From G965230065 sp965230065 (GTDB lineage: Bacteria; Bacteroidota; Bacteroidia; Cytophagales; Cyclobacteriaceae): a DNA stretch of 64,000 nt. The notes under the pieces are model-generated. The model saw only the letters and a program-made list of their open reading frames with translations. It had not been told where the DNA came from and ran no database searches. The stretch's first letter is position 1. Each line of letters opens with the position of its first letter. Of the stretch, positions 35,108 through 44,436 are shown piece after piece. The stretch spans positions 7,688,001 through 7,752,000 of the forward strand of contig OZ245942.1 of NCBI GenBank assembly GCA_965230065.1. The letters run 5' to 3'. Position numbers and translations under genes: made by a program.

Positions 35108-38100
35108 ATGAACACATTGGGAAAAATAGCAACCCTGAGTTTATTAATTTTCGGCATTGCTTCTCAGCAGGCAGAGGCGCAAACTGAAATTTTACCCAGG
35201 AACCCTGAATTTGAAATTTACACTACAGCAGATGGTTTGTCCAGCAGGGATATCGACTGTCTTTATCAGGATCATTTTGGGTTTTTGTGGGTAGGCACAC
35301 TCGATGGGCTAAACCGGTATGATGGCTATACTTTCAAAGTATTTCAACCGCAAACAGAAGATAGTACTTCTATTTCGTATCGTGCTATTACTTCTATCCT
35401 TGAAGATAAAAATAACACACTTTGGATAGGTACAGACAATGGCTTGAATCGTTATAACCGGGAAAAAGGAAACTTTACCAGGTATTTCGGAAATGAGGCA
35501 GATAATACAGACTATCCTTCCTGGAGAATCAACAAATTATTTCTGGACAGCAAAAAGAATTTATGGATAGGCACCCGGGAGGGAGCCTATACCTATGACT
35601 ACGATAATGATAGCTTTGTTAAATATTCTCCTTTTAAGGAAACGCCTTTCGAGGTAAGGGACATTGAAGAGCTGGCCGATGGACGGATGGCCTTTGCTAC
35701 TGAAAGAGGTATTGTATTAATAAATACCCGCACCCTTGACTATAGTTATATAAAATCTACACCTAATGAGCCAGGGTTAAGATCCAATAATGTAAGGCGG
35801 ATTTATGAAGATGCTTTTGGAAACCTCTGGATTGGATTAAACCACAACGGCATTGATTTTTTCAATACCAAAAAACATAAGTTCTATCCTTTGATTCATT
35901 CCAATGGGGCAAGTGAAATGGATGTCGGATTGAGTGCCAATTCTATACAGTGCATAGAAGAGCATAATGGACAACTGCTTATTGGTACTGCCGATGGCTT
36001 GAATCTTATTGACCCTGCGAAAGCAAATCAGGGAGAGTTCCTGTTTAGGCAAATTGCATACGATGCCAATGACCCGGATGGTTTAAGCAGTAATAATATA
36101 TTGACAATACTTTCTAATGATACTACTTTATGGATAGGTACCCGTTTCGGTGGATTGAACATGTATGCCCCTGCCCTGAAGAAGTTTAAGCATTACAGAC
36201 ACCGGCTTTACGATCCGCATAGCTTGAGCGATAATCAGGTTTCTTCTTTCCTGGAAGACCCAAAAGGAAATATTTGGGTGGGTACGCACAGGGGCAGATT
36301 GAATTACTTTGTACGCAACACCGAAATGTTTTATCCTTTTACATCGCAATTTCCTAAAAAATTAAACAGCACCAATATTACCCATGTGTTTTATGACCAT
36401 CTCGGGAAAATGTGGATGCCCAGTTGGGGAGGGGGGTTAAACTATGCTGACCCTGTCACCAAAGAAGTGGGTTATTACAAACGGGAGCCTGGTAACCCAA
36501 ATTGCCTCAATAGTAACCATTTGTTTTATGGCATTGAAGACAGTGAAGGCATGCTTTGGTTTACGACAAGCTCTTCAGGCATCAATGTCTTTGACCCAAA
36601 CACAAAGAAATTCTTCCAATATGTACCAGACGCTAACCAACCGGGTACAATAGAAACTTTATATACCCGCACCTTGTATGAAGATAAAAACAACACGGTA
36701 TGGGTAGGTACTTACTTTGGGCTTTACGAGTTTATCAGGGAGAGTGGAACGTTTAGGGCTTACAGGCAGGACATATACCACCCAGACAGCCTGCAAAGTG
36801 AGCAGATCAATGCTATTACTGAAGATACCCGGGGGCGGCTTTGGATAGGTACGATAGGTGCCGGCCTCAACTTTTATAATAGAGAAAATAATAAGTTCAT
36901 TGCCATTACTGAGAAAGACGGGTTATCCAGCAATGTGATTAATGGTATTCTGGAAGACGACCATGGTAACCTCTGGGTTTCTACCAATGGAGGAATTTCT
37001 AAGATTGTGCTTGAACCTGGTGATACTATTGCAGTAAAAGACATCACCAATTATGATATGAGCGATGGGCTGCAAGACAATCAGTTTAAATGGCGCTCCT
37101 ATTACAAAAGCCCTACCACAGGTGAAATGTTTTTTGGTGGCCCTAACGGCTTCAACGTATTTCATCCTGATAGCATCCAAGCAAACCCTGTGGTTCCTCC
37201 TGTATTTATCACTGTTTTTTTATTGTTCAATAAACAGGTGCCTGTGGGAACAGAAGGTTCTCCCCTGGAAAAAAATATTATCCTCACAGAAGAACTTGTC
37301 CTGAACCATGAACAGTCAGTATTTACCCTGGGTTTTGTGGCATTGAACTACATTCATCCGGAAAAGAATAGGTATGCTTACATGCTGGAAGGTTTTGAGA
37401 AAGAATGGAATTATGTGGGGAGTCAGCAGAATGCCACCTACACCAACCTGCCTCCCGGCAACTATACTTTCAGGGTAAAAGCTTCCAATAATGACGGAGT
37501 ATGGAATGAAGAAGGGAAAGCTTTACGTATTATCGTGTTACCCGCCTGGTGGGAAACCCTTTGGTTTAGGGTAGGCGTAGTATTGCTGCTGATTGGAACG
37601 GCCTTTGGGTTATATAAGTACAGGACGTACCGGCTGAAGCAACGCAACAAAAAACTGGAAGAAGTGGTGCAGCAAAGGACCAAAGAATTGCGGGGTGCCT
37701 ATATGGAACTCCAGGATAGTAATGAAGAAATTCAGGCCCAAAATGAAGAAATATTTGAAAAGTCAGAAGAGCTGGAGGCTATCACTGAAGAATTACGGAA
37801 AAGAAATGAGGAAGTAGAGCACATCAATACTCACCTGGAAGAAGAAGTAGCCCAACGCACCCTGGAACTGGATAAGGCCTACCGGGAACTAAAACTCACC
37901 CATAAAGAGCTTACCCAGTTTTTGTACCGCTCTTCCCACGATTTCAGAAGGCCGCTAACCACCATTATGGGCCTTAAGCTATTGGCAGACCAATACCTGA
38001 AAGAACCCTTTGCCCGCGATTTATTCCGAAAAGTAAATTCTACGGCTTCGCAAATGGATAAGATGCTCCAGAAACTCTTGATGGTGTATGACATCAATAC

Positions 38101-38584
38101 CCTGGCAGAACCACCAAATCTTGTAGATTTCCCGCGAATGATAGCTAAAATACAAAGTGAATTGGAGGAAGAGATCAAGCAAACGAAAACTACTTTCTCA
38201 GTTTCAGTTGATGTTAAAGAGCCTTTCTGTTCATACCCCACACTTTTGAATATCATCTTATATAATTTGCTGGAAAACGCACTCAGGTTTTCTTCTCCTT
38301 TAGATGGGCATTTCCACGAGGTCCAAATAAATATTACGCAGCAAAATGATGAAATATTTCTCGATATTCAAGACAACGGAAGGGGCATTCGCCAACAGCA
38401 TATTCCGCAAATTTTTGATATGTATTTCCGTGGGCACTCTGAGGTGCATGGCAATGGACTGGGCTTGTATATCGTAAAGAAAGCCGTTGACAAACTGGAA
38501 GGAAAAATTACGGTAGAAAGCGGTGAACAGGAAGGCAGCCGGTTTCTCCTACGCCTGAAAAGTGAGCAGCCTGTAGAAGCCTGA
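35108..38584 (+). CDS. Sensor histidine kinase with two-component-regulator beta-propeller and Y_Y_Y domain
   Basis: A 1158-residue membrane kinase. A signal peptide (MNTLGKIATLSLLIFGIAS) precedes about 14 Reg_prop repeats of the type LWIGTDNGLNRYN (residues 30-680), which form two seven-bladed periplasmic propellers. A Y_Y_Y domain (about 700-805) is followed by one TM helix (about 820-840) and a long coiled coil. The kinase core has YRSSHDFRRPLTTI with His944, the N box NLLENALRFSS, DNGRGI and GNGLGLYIVKKA. Unlike many propeller kinases it has no receiver or AraC domain, so a separate regulator is needed. The sigma-54 regulator at 30910 is the obvious candidate. It lies between the two permease genes. 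Confidence 0.93.
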   Translation: MNTLGKIATLSLLIFGIASQQAEAQTEILPRNPEFEIYTTADGLSSRDIDCLYQDHFGFLWVGTLDGLNRYDGYTFKVFQPQTEDSTSISYRAITSILEDKNNTLWIGTDNGLNRYNREKGNFTRYFGNEADNTDYPSWRINKLFLDSKKNLWIGTREGAYTYDYDNDSFVKYSPFKETPFEVRDIEELADGRMAFATERGIVLINTRTLDYSYIKSTPNEPGLRSNNVRRIYEDAFGNLWIGLNHNGIDFFNTKKHKFYPLIHSNGASEMDVGLSANSIQCIEEHNGQLLIGTADGLNLIDPAKANQGEFLFRQIAYDANDPDGLSSNNILTILSNDTTLWIGTRFGGLNMYAPALKKFKHYRHRLYDPHSLSDNQVSSFLEDPKGNIWVGTHRGRLNYFVRNTEMFYPFTSQFPKKLNSTNITHVFYDHLGKMWMPSWGGGLNYADPVTKEVGYYKREPGNPNCLNSNHLFYGIEDSEGMLWFTTSSSGINVFDPNTKKFFQYVPDANQPGTIETLYTRTLYEDKNNTVWVGTYFGLYEFIRESGTFRAYRQDIYHPDSLQSEQINAITEDTRGRLWIGTIGAGLNFYNRENNKFIAITEKDGLSSNVINGILEDDHGNLWVSTNGGISKIVLEPGDTIAVKDITNYDMSDGLQDNQFKWRSYYKSPTTGEMFFGGPNGFNVFHPDSIQANPVVPPVFITVFLLFNKQVPVGTEGSPLEKNIILTEELVLNHEQSVFTLGFVALNYIHPEKNRYAYMLEGFEKEWNYVGSQQNATYTNLPPGNYTFRVKASNNDGVWNEEGKALRIIVLPAWWETLWFRVGVVLLLIGTAFGLYKYRTYRLKQRNKKLEEVVQQRTKELRGAYMELQDSNEEIQAQNEEIFEKSEELEAITEELRKRNEEVEHINTHLEEEVAQRTLELDKAYRELKLTHKELTQFLYRSSHDFRRPLTTIMGLKLLADQYLKEPFARDLFRKVNSTASQMDKMLQKLLMVYDINTLAEPPNLVDFPRMIAKIQSELEEEIKQTKTTFSVSVDVKEPFCSYPTLLNIILYNLLENALRFSSPLDGHFHEVQINITQQNDEIFLDIQDNGRGIRQQHIPQIFDMYFRGHSEVHGNGLGLYIVKKAVDKLEGKITVESGEQEGSRFLLRLKSEQPVEA

Positions 38585-38607
38585 GTGTAACAAAAGCAGA
38601 CAGCAGA

Positions 38608-38625
38608 TGTATCATTATCGATACA
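38608..38625 (+). promoter_or_regulatory. Predicted enhancer (UAS) upstream of the second permease gene
   Basis: TGTATC-ATTATC-GATACA, the same palindrome half-sites and spacing as at 32322-32339. It ends exactly 75 bases before the sigma-54 box. A weak extra half-site TGTAAC lies 22 bases upstream. Confidence 0.72.
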
Positions 38626-38699
38626 CTTCACCGTTGAACACACTCCCGGTTTATATTTACCATATTGATTTTCAGGGATTTATAAACCAACCCGGTTTT

Positions 38700-38714
38700 T
38701 GGCGGAAAACTTGC
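38700..38714 (+). promoter_or_regulatory. Sigma-54 promoter of the second permease gene
   Basis: TGGCGG-AAAAC-TTGC has the invariant GG-N10-GC of sigma-54 promoters and a good overall match to TGGCAC-N5-TTGC. The leader then contains a perfect 14-base hairpin, GTTATAAGTTAAAT (38725-38738) with 38766-38779, related in sequence to the leader hairpin of the first permease gene. Confidence 0.7.
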
Positions 38715-38796
38715 CCGTTGAAAGGTTATAAGTTAAATGTTATTAGGCATAAACATGGAAATAATATTTAACTTATAACGAATAACAAAGACCATC

Positions 38797-41232
38797 ATGC
38801 TCAAAAACTACCTGAAAATAGCCTTCCGTAATCTCTGGAAACACAAATATTATTCGCTTATCAACATTCTGGGGCTGGCCATCGGACTGGCCTGCACGCT
38901 GTTGATCTTTTCGTACATTACGAATGAATTCATCTACGACAAATTTCACCAAAAAGCCGACCGCATTTACCGGGTAAACCTGGATTACAACTGGAATGGG
39001 GAAGAAGGGCAGGGAGCAGCTACGCCTCCGCCCGTAGCTGAAAGGCTGGTTACAGATTTTCCGGAAGTAAAAGCTACTACCCGCGTGTATGTAGAAGACA
39101 ACACGCCCGTGCGCTATAAAGACCGGCATTTTAACGAAGCTGGTATCCTGGCGGTAGACTCCAACTTTTTGCAGGTATTTGATTTTCCTTTGATTGAGGG
39201 CAATGCATTTAAAGCATTACAAGCACCCAACTCTGTACTCATAACCCCGGAAGTAGCTGCCCGGTATTTTAATGAAGATGAATCCCCGGTAGGTAAAACC
39301 CTGATTATTTGGGAAGAAAAAGTACCTTTTAAAATAACGGGCATCATCACACCCCCACCTACCAACTCACACATTCAGTTTGATATGCTCACCACTACAG
39401 TTTCCCATCCGGTTATCGACCGGTTTTCGTGGAGTTGGATATGGTGCCGGATGGTAACTTATGCCCTGCTTAGGAAAGATACGAACATACCAGCACTGGA
39501 AGATAAAATGCCCGGGATGGTTAAGACGTATGGTGCCGAAGTACTGGAATACTTCATCGGCTCTTCTATGGACGAATTTATCAACAACGGAGGCAGATGG
39601 TTTTTCAAGTTTCAGCCCATTACCGAAATACGGCTGCATTCCCAGGATATTGGCAATCCGTTGGGTTCATTGGGTGATATCAAATATTTGTACATTTTCA
39701 TGGCTGTAGCAGTATTTGTACTACTCATCGCCTGCATCAATTTTATCAATCTTACCACCGCTCGTTCAGCACACCGGGCCAAAGAGGTCGGTATCCGCAA
39801 AACTTTAGGTTCACAAAAGGGGCAGTTACGTTGGCAATTTCTGATGGAATCGCTGATTTACTGTGTTTTCGCTTTGATGTTAGGTTTGGCATTATCAGAA
39901 TTGTTGCATCTGTTTCTTCAACAGGTTTTACACCTTTCCGTTCCACCTATAACTACCCAAATCTATGCATTTGCACTAGTGCTGACTTTCATCATTGGCA
40001 TATTATCCGGCAGTTACCCGGCTTTTTATCTTACAGCCTTTAAACCTGTGGAGGTGCTGAAAGGAAAGGTAAGCAAAGGTGTAAAAAGCAGCAAACTCCG
40101 TAACCTGCTGGTAGTTTCTCAGTTTACTATTTCCATTGGTTTAATTATTTGTACTTTACTGGTATACAGGCAGTTGGAATATGTGCAGCAGGTAAATTTG
40201 GGTTTTGACAAAGAAAATATACTGGTAGTTCCTTATGCTGAACGTTTGGGGAATTCGCTGGAAACTTTTCAGCAATCGCTTGAATCGCATGCTGAAATCG
40301 TCAATGTATCACATGCCAGTTCGTTGCCCGGCCGTAGTGCCTTTGGCGATTTTTATGCAATTGAAGGAAAAAACTCGGATAACTTCCCTCTGGCCGCTAT
40401 TCAGGCCGATGATGATTTTTTAGTAACAATGGGCATGGAAATGGCATATGGCAGGTACTTTTCCCAGGAATACCCTTCGGATGCCAATGCGGTGGTACTG
40501 AACGAAACGGCTGTGAGGCAATTCCAACTGGAAGATCCTATTGGCAAGCAAATACGCTATCCGGGAGCCTGTGGTGACTGTCATCAGGAATATGAAATTA
40601 TTGGTGTGGTAAAAGATTTTAACATGTCTTCTCTCCACCATCCGCTTGAACCTTTTGCTATATTTAAGGAGCATGGCAACATAGCAAGAAACGGAGGTCA
40701 TTGTATTGCCATAAGGATTGCCCCCGGAAAAGCCAAAGAAGCTGTTGCACTGGTAGAAAAAGCCTGGAAAACCCAAAACCCGGGTGATCCACTAGAATAT
40801 TCTTTTTTAGACAGAGATTATAATGCCCTTTTCCAAAGCGAGCAGCAACTTGGGCAGCTTTTCGGAATTTTCACGTTTCTCACTATTTTCATCGCCTGCC
40901 TTGGCTTGCTTGGCCTGGCTACCTACACGGCCGAACAACGCACCAAAGAAATTGGAATCCGTAAAGTAATGGGTGCTTCGGTGGGCAGCATCGTCACGCT
41001 GCTTTCCAAAGATTTTACCCGGTTGGTATTGATAGCCTTTCTGATAGCAGTACCCCTGGCTTATGTTGCCATGAACAAATGGCTGGAAAACTTCGCCTAC
41101 CGTACAGAAATTGGCATCTGGACATTTGTGATAGCAGGTGTTGCTGCTTTATGCATTGCCTGGCTCACGGTGAGTTATCAGTCCATCAAAGCAGCTTTGA
41201 TGAACCCGGTAAAGTCGTTGAGGGATGAGTAA
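38797..41232 (+). CDS. FtsX/MacB-like ABC transporter permease (second copy)
   Basis: An 811-residue paralogue of the gene at 32478 with the same layout: MLKNYLKIAFRNLWKHKYYS, TM1, MacB_PCD, FtsX domain (RSAHRAKEVGIRKTLGSQKG), linker TM, second periplasmic domain, and the final FtsX domain (YTAEQRTKEIGIRKVMGASV) ending NPVKSLRDE. The periplasmic part has a C-x2-C (YPGACGDCHQEYE) not seen in the first copy, possibly a disulfide or metal site. It is preceded by a strong sigma-54 box and the shared palindrome, so it should be co-regulated with the first copy. It is followed by a bidirectional terminator. Confidence 0.9.
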   Translation: MLKNYLKIAFRNLWKHKYYSLINILGLAIGLACTLLIFSYITNEFIYDKFHQKADRIYRVNLDYNWNGEEGQGAATPPPVAERLVTDFPEVKATTRVYVEDNTPVRYKDRHFNEAGILAVDSNFLQVFDFPLIEGNAFKALQAPNSVLITPEVAARYFNEDESPVGKTLIIWEEKVPFKITGIITPPPTNSHIQFDMLTTTVSHPVIDRFSWSWIWCRMVTYALLRKDTNIPALEDKMPGMVKTYGAEVLEYFIGSSMDEFINNGGRWFFKFQPITEIRLHSQDIGNPLGSLGDIKYLYIFMAVAVFVLLIACINFINLTTARSAHRAKEVGIRKTLGSQKGQLRWQFLMESLIYCVFALMLGLALSELLHLFLQQVLHLSVPPITTQIYAFALVLTFIIGILSGSYPAFYLTAFKPVEVLKGKVSKGVKSSKLRNLLVVSQFTISIGLIICTLLVYRQLEYVQQVNLGFDKENILVVPYAERLGNSLETFQQSLESHAEIVNVSHASSLPGRSAFGDFYAIEGKNSDNFPLAAIQADDDFLVTMGMEMAYGRYFSQEYPSDANAVVLNETAVRQFQLEDPIGKQIRYPGACGDCHQEYEIIGVVKDFNMSSLHHPLEPFAIFKEHGNIARNGGHCIAIRIAPGKAKEAVALVEKAWKTQNPGDPLEYSFLDRDYNALFQSEQQLGQLFGIFTFLTIFIACLGLLGLATYTAEQRTKEIGIRKVMGASVGSIVTLLSKDFTRLVLIAFLIAVPLAYVAMNKWLENFAYRTEIGIWTFVIAGVAALCIAWLTVSYQSIKAALMNPVKSLRDE

Positions 41233-41360
41233 TACCAATACTCATTTAACAACGCAACCATTAAAAATTGATATATTGCTGCTACCAATTACTTATATCG
41301 TTCAGAGAAGCACATTTTAAATCTATTTTAGTATATTTTTAAAAAGGAGAGGGCAATAAA

Positions 41361-41393
41361 AAAAGCAGTTGGCAAATGATGCCAACTGCTTTT
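41361..41393. terminator. Bidirectional rho-independent terminator
   Basis: AAAAGCAGTTGGCA (41361-41374) and TGCCAACTGCTTTT (41380-41393) pair perfectly with a 5-base loop and an A-run and T-run on the two sides. It separates the second permease gene from the convergent lipoprotein gene. Confidence 0.9.
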
Positions 41394-41415
41394 GGTATTT
41401 CAGTGATTACGGCGA

Positions 41416-42243
41416 CTAATTACACTCCATATTTTTCAACTCTTTGTTCCAGCAACGTATATTATCATCTCCAAAATATTTGTTGCTGATTACCATTCCT
41501 TGCTTGGTGGCAGGGTCGTAGTCTATTTCCACCAGATTATCCTCGCTCTTCAGGTAGATGTCATAAAAGGTAGGGTAATCTCCCTCATCAGTAGTACCGT
41601 AATGAATGTACGAGCCTTCCAGGTCGCCTCCTGCCTCGATACTGGTGTATTTGATATCGGCTACTTCTTCCGATTTCCTGTTCCAGTCAATATCCAGCAA
41701 AGCAGTTTGGGCACCTTTTTCAGGGTGGCCGTACACTGTCCAGCTTCCATGAGACTCATCCAGGGCAGATTTCCCGGAATACCACAGAAAATTTTCAAAG
41801 GCATCACTCTTGGATACATACATTTCCCATTTTGAATAATCGCCATCCAACTTACCGTATAAATTAGCTTCGTAAGTATGCCCGCCATGGTCAAAAGAGT
41901 AAGACCAGCGCCACTTCTTTTCATCAGCCAGATATTCTACATCGTGGTTAAACGACTCTTTAAAAGCCACCACCGGAATGGCTAAGTTTACGGTGAGGAT
42001 GGTTTGCCAAACGACTACATTGGTAGCGGCAACCCCCCAATGAGAATGTTCTCCATCTCCATGAAACCTGCCATTGCTCCCGCCTTCCTGGATAGGGAAA
42101 GATAAGTCAGCCATAAAAGTGGTAACCGGGGGAATTTCGGGTGCTTTTTCAGCCTCAGGTGTGTCAGATTCACAACTGACAAACAATACGCCAACCATGG
42201 AGAGCATGCAAAGTGTTTTAAAGAATAAATTATTTTTTTTCAT
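41416..42243 (-). CDS. Hypothetical lipoprotein, 275 aa
   Basis: The N-terminus MKKNNLFFKTLCMLSMVGVLFVSC is a lipoprotein signal with lipobox FVSC. The mature part is beta-rich with many aromatic residues (WRWSYSFDHGGHTYEANLYGKL-type strands, KWEMYVSKSDAFENFLWYSG), suggesting a beta-barrel-like or sandwich fold that binds a small ligand. I do not recognise the family. Two cysteines near the C-terminus (RCWNKELKNMECN) could form a disulfide. It is probably monocistronic, between the shared terminator and a 200-base gap. Confidence 0.75.
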   Translation of the reverse strand: MKKNNLFFKTLCMLSMVGVLFVSCESDTPEAEKAPEIPPVTTFMADLSFPIQEGGSNGRFHGDGEHSHWGVAATNVVVWQTILTVNLAIPVVAFKESFNHDVEYLADEKKWRWSYSFDHGGHTYEANLYGKLDGDYSKWEMYVSKSDAFENFLWYSGKSALDESHGSWTVYGHPEKGAQTALLDIDWNRKSEEVADIKYTSIEAGGDLEGSYIHYGTTDEGDYPTFYDIYLKSEDNLVEIDYDPATKQGMVISNKYFGDDNIRCWNKELKNMECN

Positions 42244-42447
42244 AATCTGTTAATTGAATTTTACTTGGGATAATTCAAAAACCAGACCAGTAAATATAAT
42301 TATATAAATAAATTACATTCTTATATCAAGTATTTATAAGAGCTCTTTAAAAGAAATGATTGACCGATGCCTAAAAATTAATGCTATAGTTCACTTTTAG
42401 CAGAACGGTGTGGCAGGAGACATAAAGTCTTCAGGAATGTGATTGCT

Positions 42448-42705
42448 CTAATTGATAATATCATCTATCTTTTTGATAGAAGTTTTGTAGTCATGTTCCA
42501 GCTTTTCGAGCATCATTCTATCTACAAATTTCAATCCCTCGTCTGACAGGAGTTCTTCAACAGATATGATTTCACCCTCGAACCATTCTTTCAATGGTGC
42601 AAGTTTAGTTATATCTGCCCCCTCCTTTTTTTTCAATAACTGGTTTAATTCCACAAATTTTTCTTTGCTATCCGAAAATAACCGTATGAGTTCTAACCCT
42701 TCCAT
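42448..42705 (-). CDS. Small hypothetical protein, 85 aa
   Basis: A helical acidic protein from ATG 42705 (MEGLELIRLFSDSKEK); a TTG three codons earlier is also in frame. It has amphipathic helices (FVELNQLLKKKEG, LEHDYKTSIKKIDDIIN) and no signal peptide. No family was recognised. The isolated position, with AT-rich flanks on both sides, lowers confidence that it is expressed, but the frame has a natural amino-acid composition. Confidence 0.5.
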   Translation of the reverse strand: MEGLELIRLFSDSKEKFVELNQLLKKKEGADITKLAPLKEWFEGEIISVEELLSDEGLKFVDRMMLEKLEHDYKTSIKKIDDIIN

Positions 42706-42912
42706 ATTTACCAAAAAAATTATACATGCATCCTGCCCAGCGTTTTATAGCATATGCTGAGCAGTATTTCTAAAAAATGTTGAAACTTAGCTGAATTTAT
42801 TGGCCTAAAAAAAACCGAACATGGTATTTTCTTTCTATGTCATAAATTATACCACAATCAGAAAAAAATTTATTTTTGGCTGAAGGCACCTCTTTTGAAA
42901 GGAAAAAATTGG

Positions 42913-44097
42913 CTAATATTCATTATCGGCTACCAATTCAGAACACATGCCCGGCCCGATTTTACCAGTATTGTAATTATCTAATACCAAAGCTACATCC
43001 ATAAACATTTTTCGAAGTGGGTCTCCCTCTGGCAATTGTGTAATACGGGCTGGACCATAATAGTTAAATAAGTCTTCTGCCATCGTGATAGCTGTTTTTA
43101 CTTCCCGTGGGATGGGGGCACCATTGTAAACATTGAGCTTGGCTGTAATATATTGTTCTGATAAACTGTAATATCCACTACCCTGCACACCATTAGCCAG
43201 TGCGTCAAAATAATTGTGTGTGCATAAGAAAAATGTTTCATTTGCATCAATTGCTTCCCATTCTTCGACGTTTTGTGCAAAGAAATCTTTGGGTAAGGTA
43301 CAAGTTGCATTTTTTGCCTTGAAAGCAATGTTATCAACAGCTCCCGAACCTGTAAAACGTACCACGATACGGTTTACAAAAGGCACGTAGGGTAGTTCAA
43401 CACGGGCATACCCGTTATCACCCACCACCGGGAACTGAATTTCTTTGAGCACTTTCAGGTCTTCATCCAGCAATTCAACAGAAGCGACTTCCCCATTTTG
43501 GGTTTGCTCAATATCCAAAATGTCAATAGATTGAACAACAATACTGTTATAGTTTCCGCGCACCTTTGAAAAGTCAAAAATCAGTTCTGCGCCTTTATGT
43601 CTCCCTTCGTCATCCGGGTTATCCGGATTGAGGTTTTCTGAAACCATCAACACGTTATTCAGGCTGTATTTATTTTCATAAGCCGATCCATATTTTCCTC
43701 CTTCTCCTCTTCCTTTTCCTCCAAAATCCCTGTGAGGCGTACACAAGTCGGGATCCCTGCCGGTTGGTTTGTTGGAATCAAAGATCATCGCTGCATTTTT
43801 GCTACTCCCAAAACGCGGGTTAATCCCCCGCACAACCACCGGCCCGATACCATCAGCACTGTAAGCAGTATATACGATATCTCCCCCAGATAACTCAGGA
43901 GTATCAAAATCAATTACTGAAACTTCCGGGGCAACGAAAGGAAGTATTTCAACTTTTTTATGTTTAAGGCGATACTTTTGTTTGTTTCTTCTCCTTTTAC
44001 GCATATCAGGATCTTCCTCACAACTACTCATCATTATCAAGGCACTCAGTAAAAAGAGGCATATTTGTACTAATCTCCCACTTTTCATTTTTCTCAT
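42913..44097 (-). CDS. Hypothetical lipoprotein with N-terminal basic segment, 394 aa
   Basis: The signal MRKMKSGRLVQICLFLLSALIMMSSC ends in lipobox MSSC. An unusually basic stretch follows (MRKRRRNKQKYRLKHKK, about residues 32-48), and then a beta-sandwich-like domain (VIDFDTPELSGGDIVYTAYS, residues 55-255) that resembles lectin-like or anchor-associated extracellular domains. The C-terminal 130 residues are mixed helical (AITMAEDLFNYYGPARITQL) and contain FFLCTHNYFDALANGV. No family was recognised. Surface exposure is inferred. It is divergent from the LytS kinase across an AT-rich gap. Confidence 0.72.
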   Translation of the reverse strand: MRKMKSGRLVQICLFLLSALIMMSSCEEDPDMRKRRRNKQKYRLKHKKVEILPFVAPEVSVIDFDTPELSGGDIVYTAYSADGIGPVVVRGINPRFGSSKNAAMIFDSNKPTGRDPDLCTPHRDFGGKGRGEGGKYGSAYENKYSLNNVLMVSENLNPDNPDDEGRHKGAELIFDFSKVRGNYNSIVVQSIDILDIEQTQNGEVASVELLDEDLKVLKEIQFPVVGDNGYARVELPYVPFVNRIVVRFTGSGAVDNIAFKAKNATCTLPKDFFAQNVEEWEAIDANETFFLCTHNYFDALANGVQGSGYYSLSEQYITAKLNVYNGAPIPREVKTAITMAEDLFNYYGPARITQLPEGDPLRKMFMDVALVLDNYNTGKIGPGMCSELVADNEY

Positions 44098-44436
44098 ATT
44101 TTTATGCGGTACAGTAATCGTTTGTCTTTTTCACAGAATAGGTTTAGGCAGGTTGTATAGTGTAAGGTTGGTTGTATATTTTATAATTTTATTAATTATT
44201 TATTAAATTATAAATATATTATTTATTAATATTATTTAATAATTTCTTCAAATTAAACAATTTTCTTTGAATAAGTCAAGAAAATAATCTTTTTTCACAA
44301 AAAAGTTACATAAAAGCTTTATTGTGTTATTTCGTTCCGTGATGATACAGCGTACTTGTGCTGTCCAAAAGCAAGTATGCTACGCTATATTGGTTCATTT
44401 ACTTACCTTTGAACCGACACTCTTTGAACAGCGACT
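44098..44436. other. AT-rich divergent intergenic region
   Basis: Bases 44160-44250 are almost pure A/T with runs of ATTTATTAAT, likely curved or easily melted DNA. TACCTTTG at 44404-44411 is an exact TAnnTTTG box 25 bases before the kinase start; a matching -33 TTTG is absent. No gene is supported here. Confidence 0.45.
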
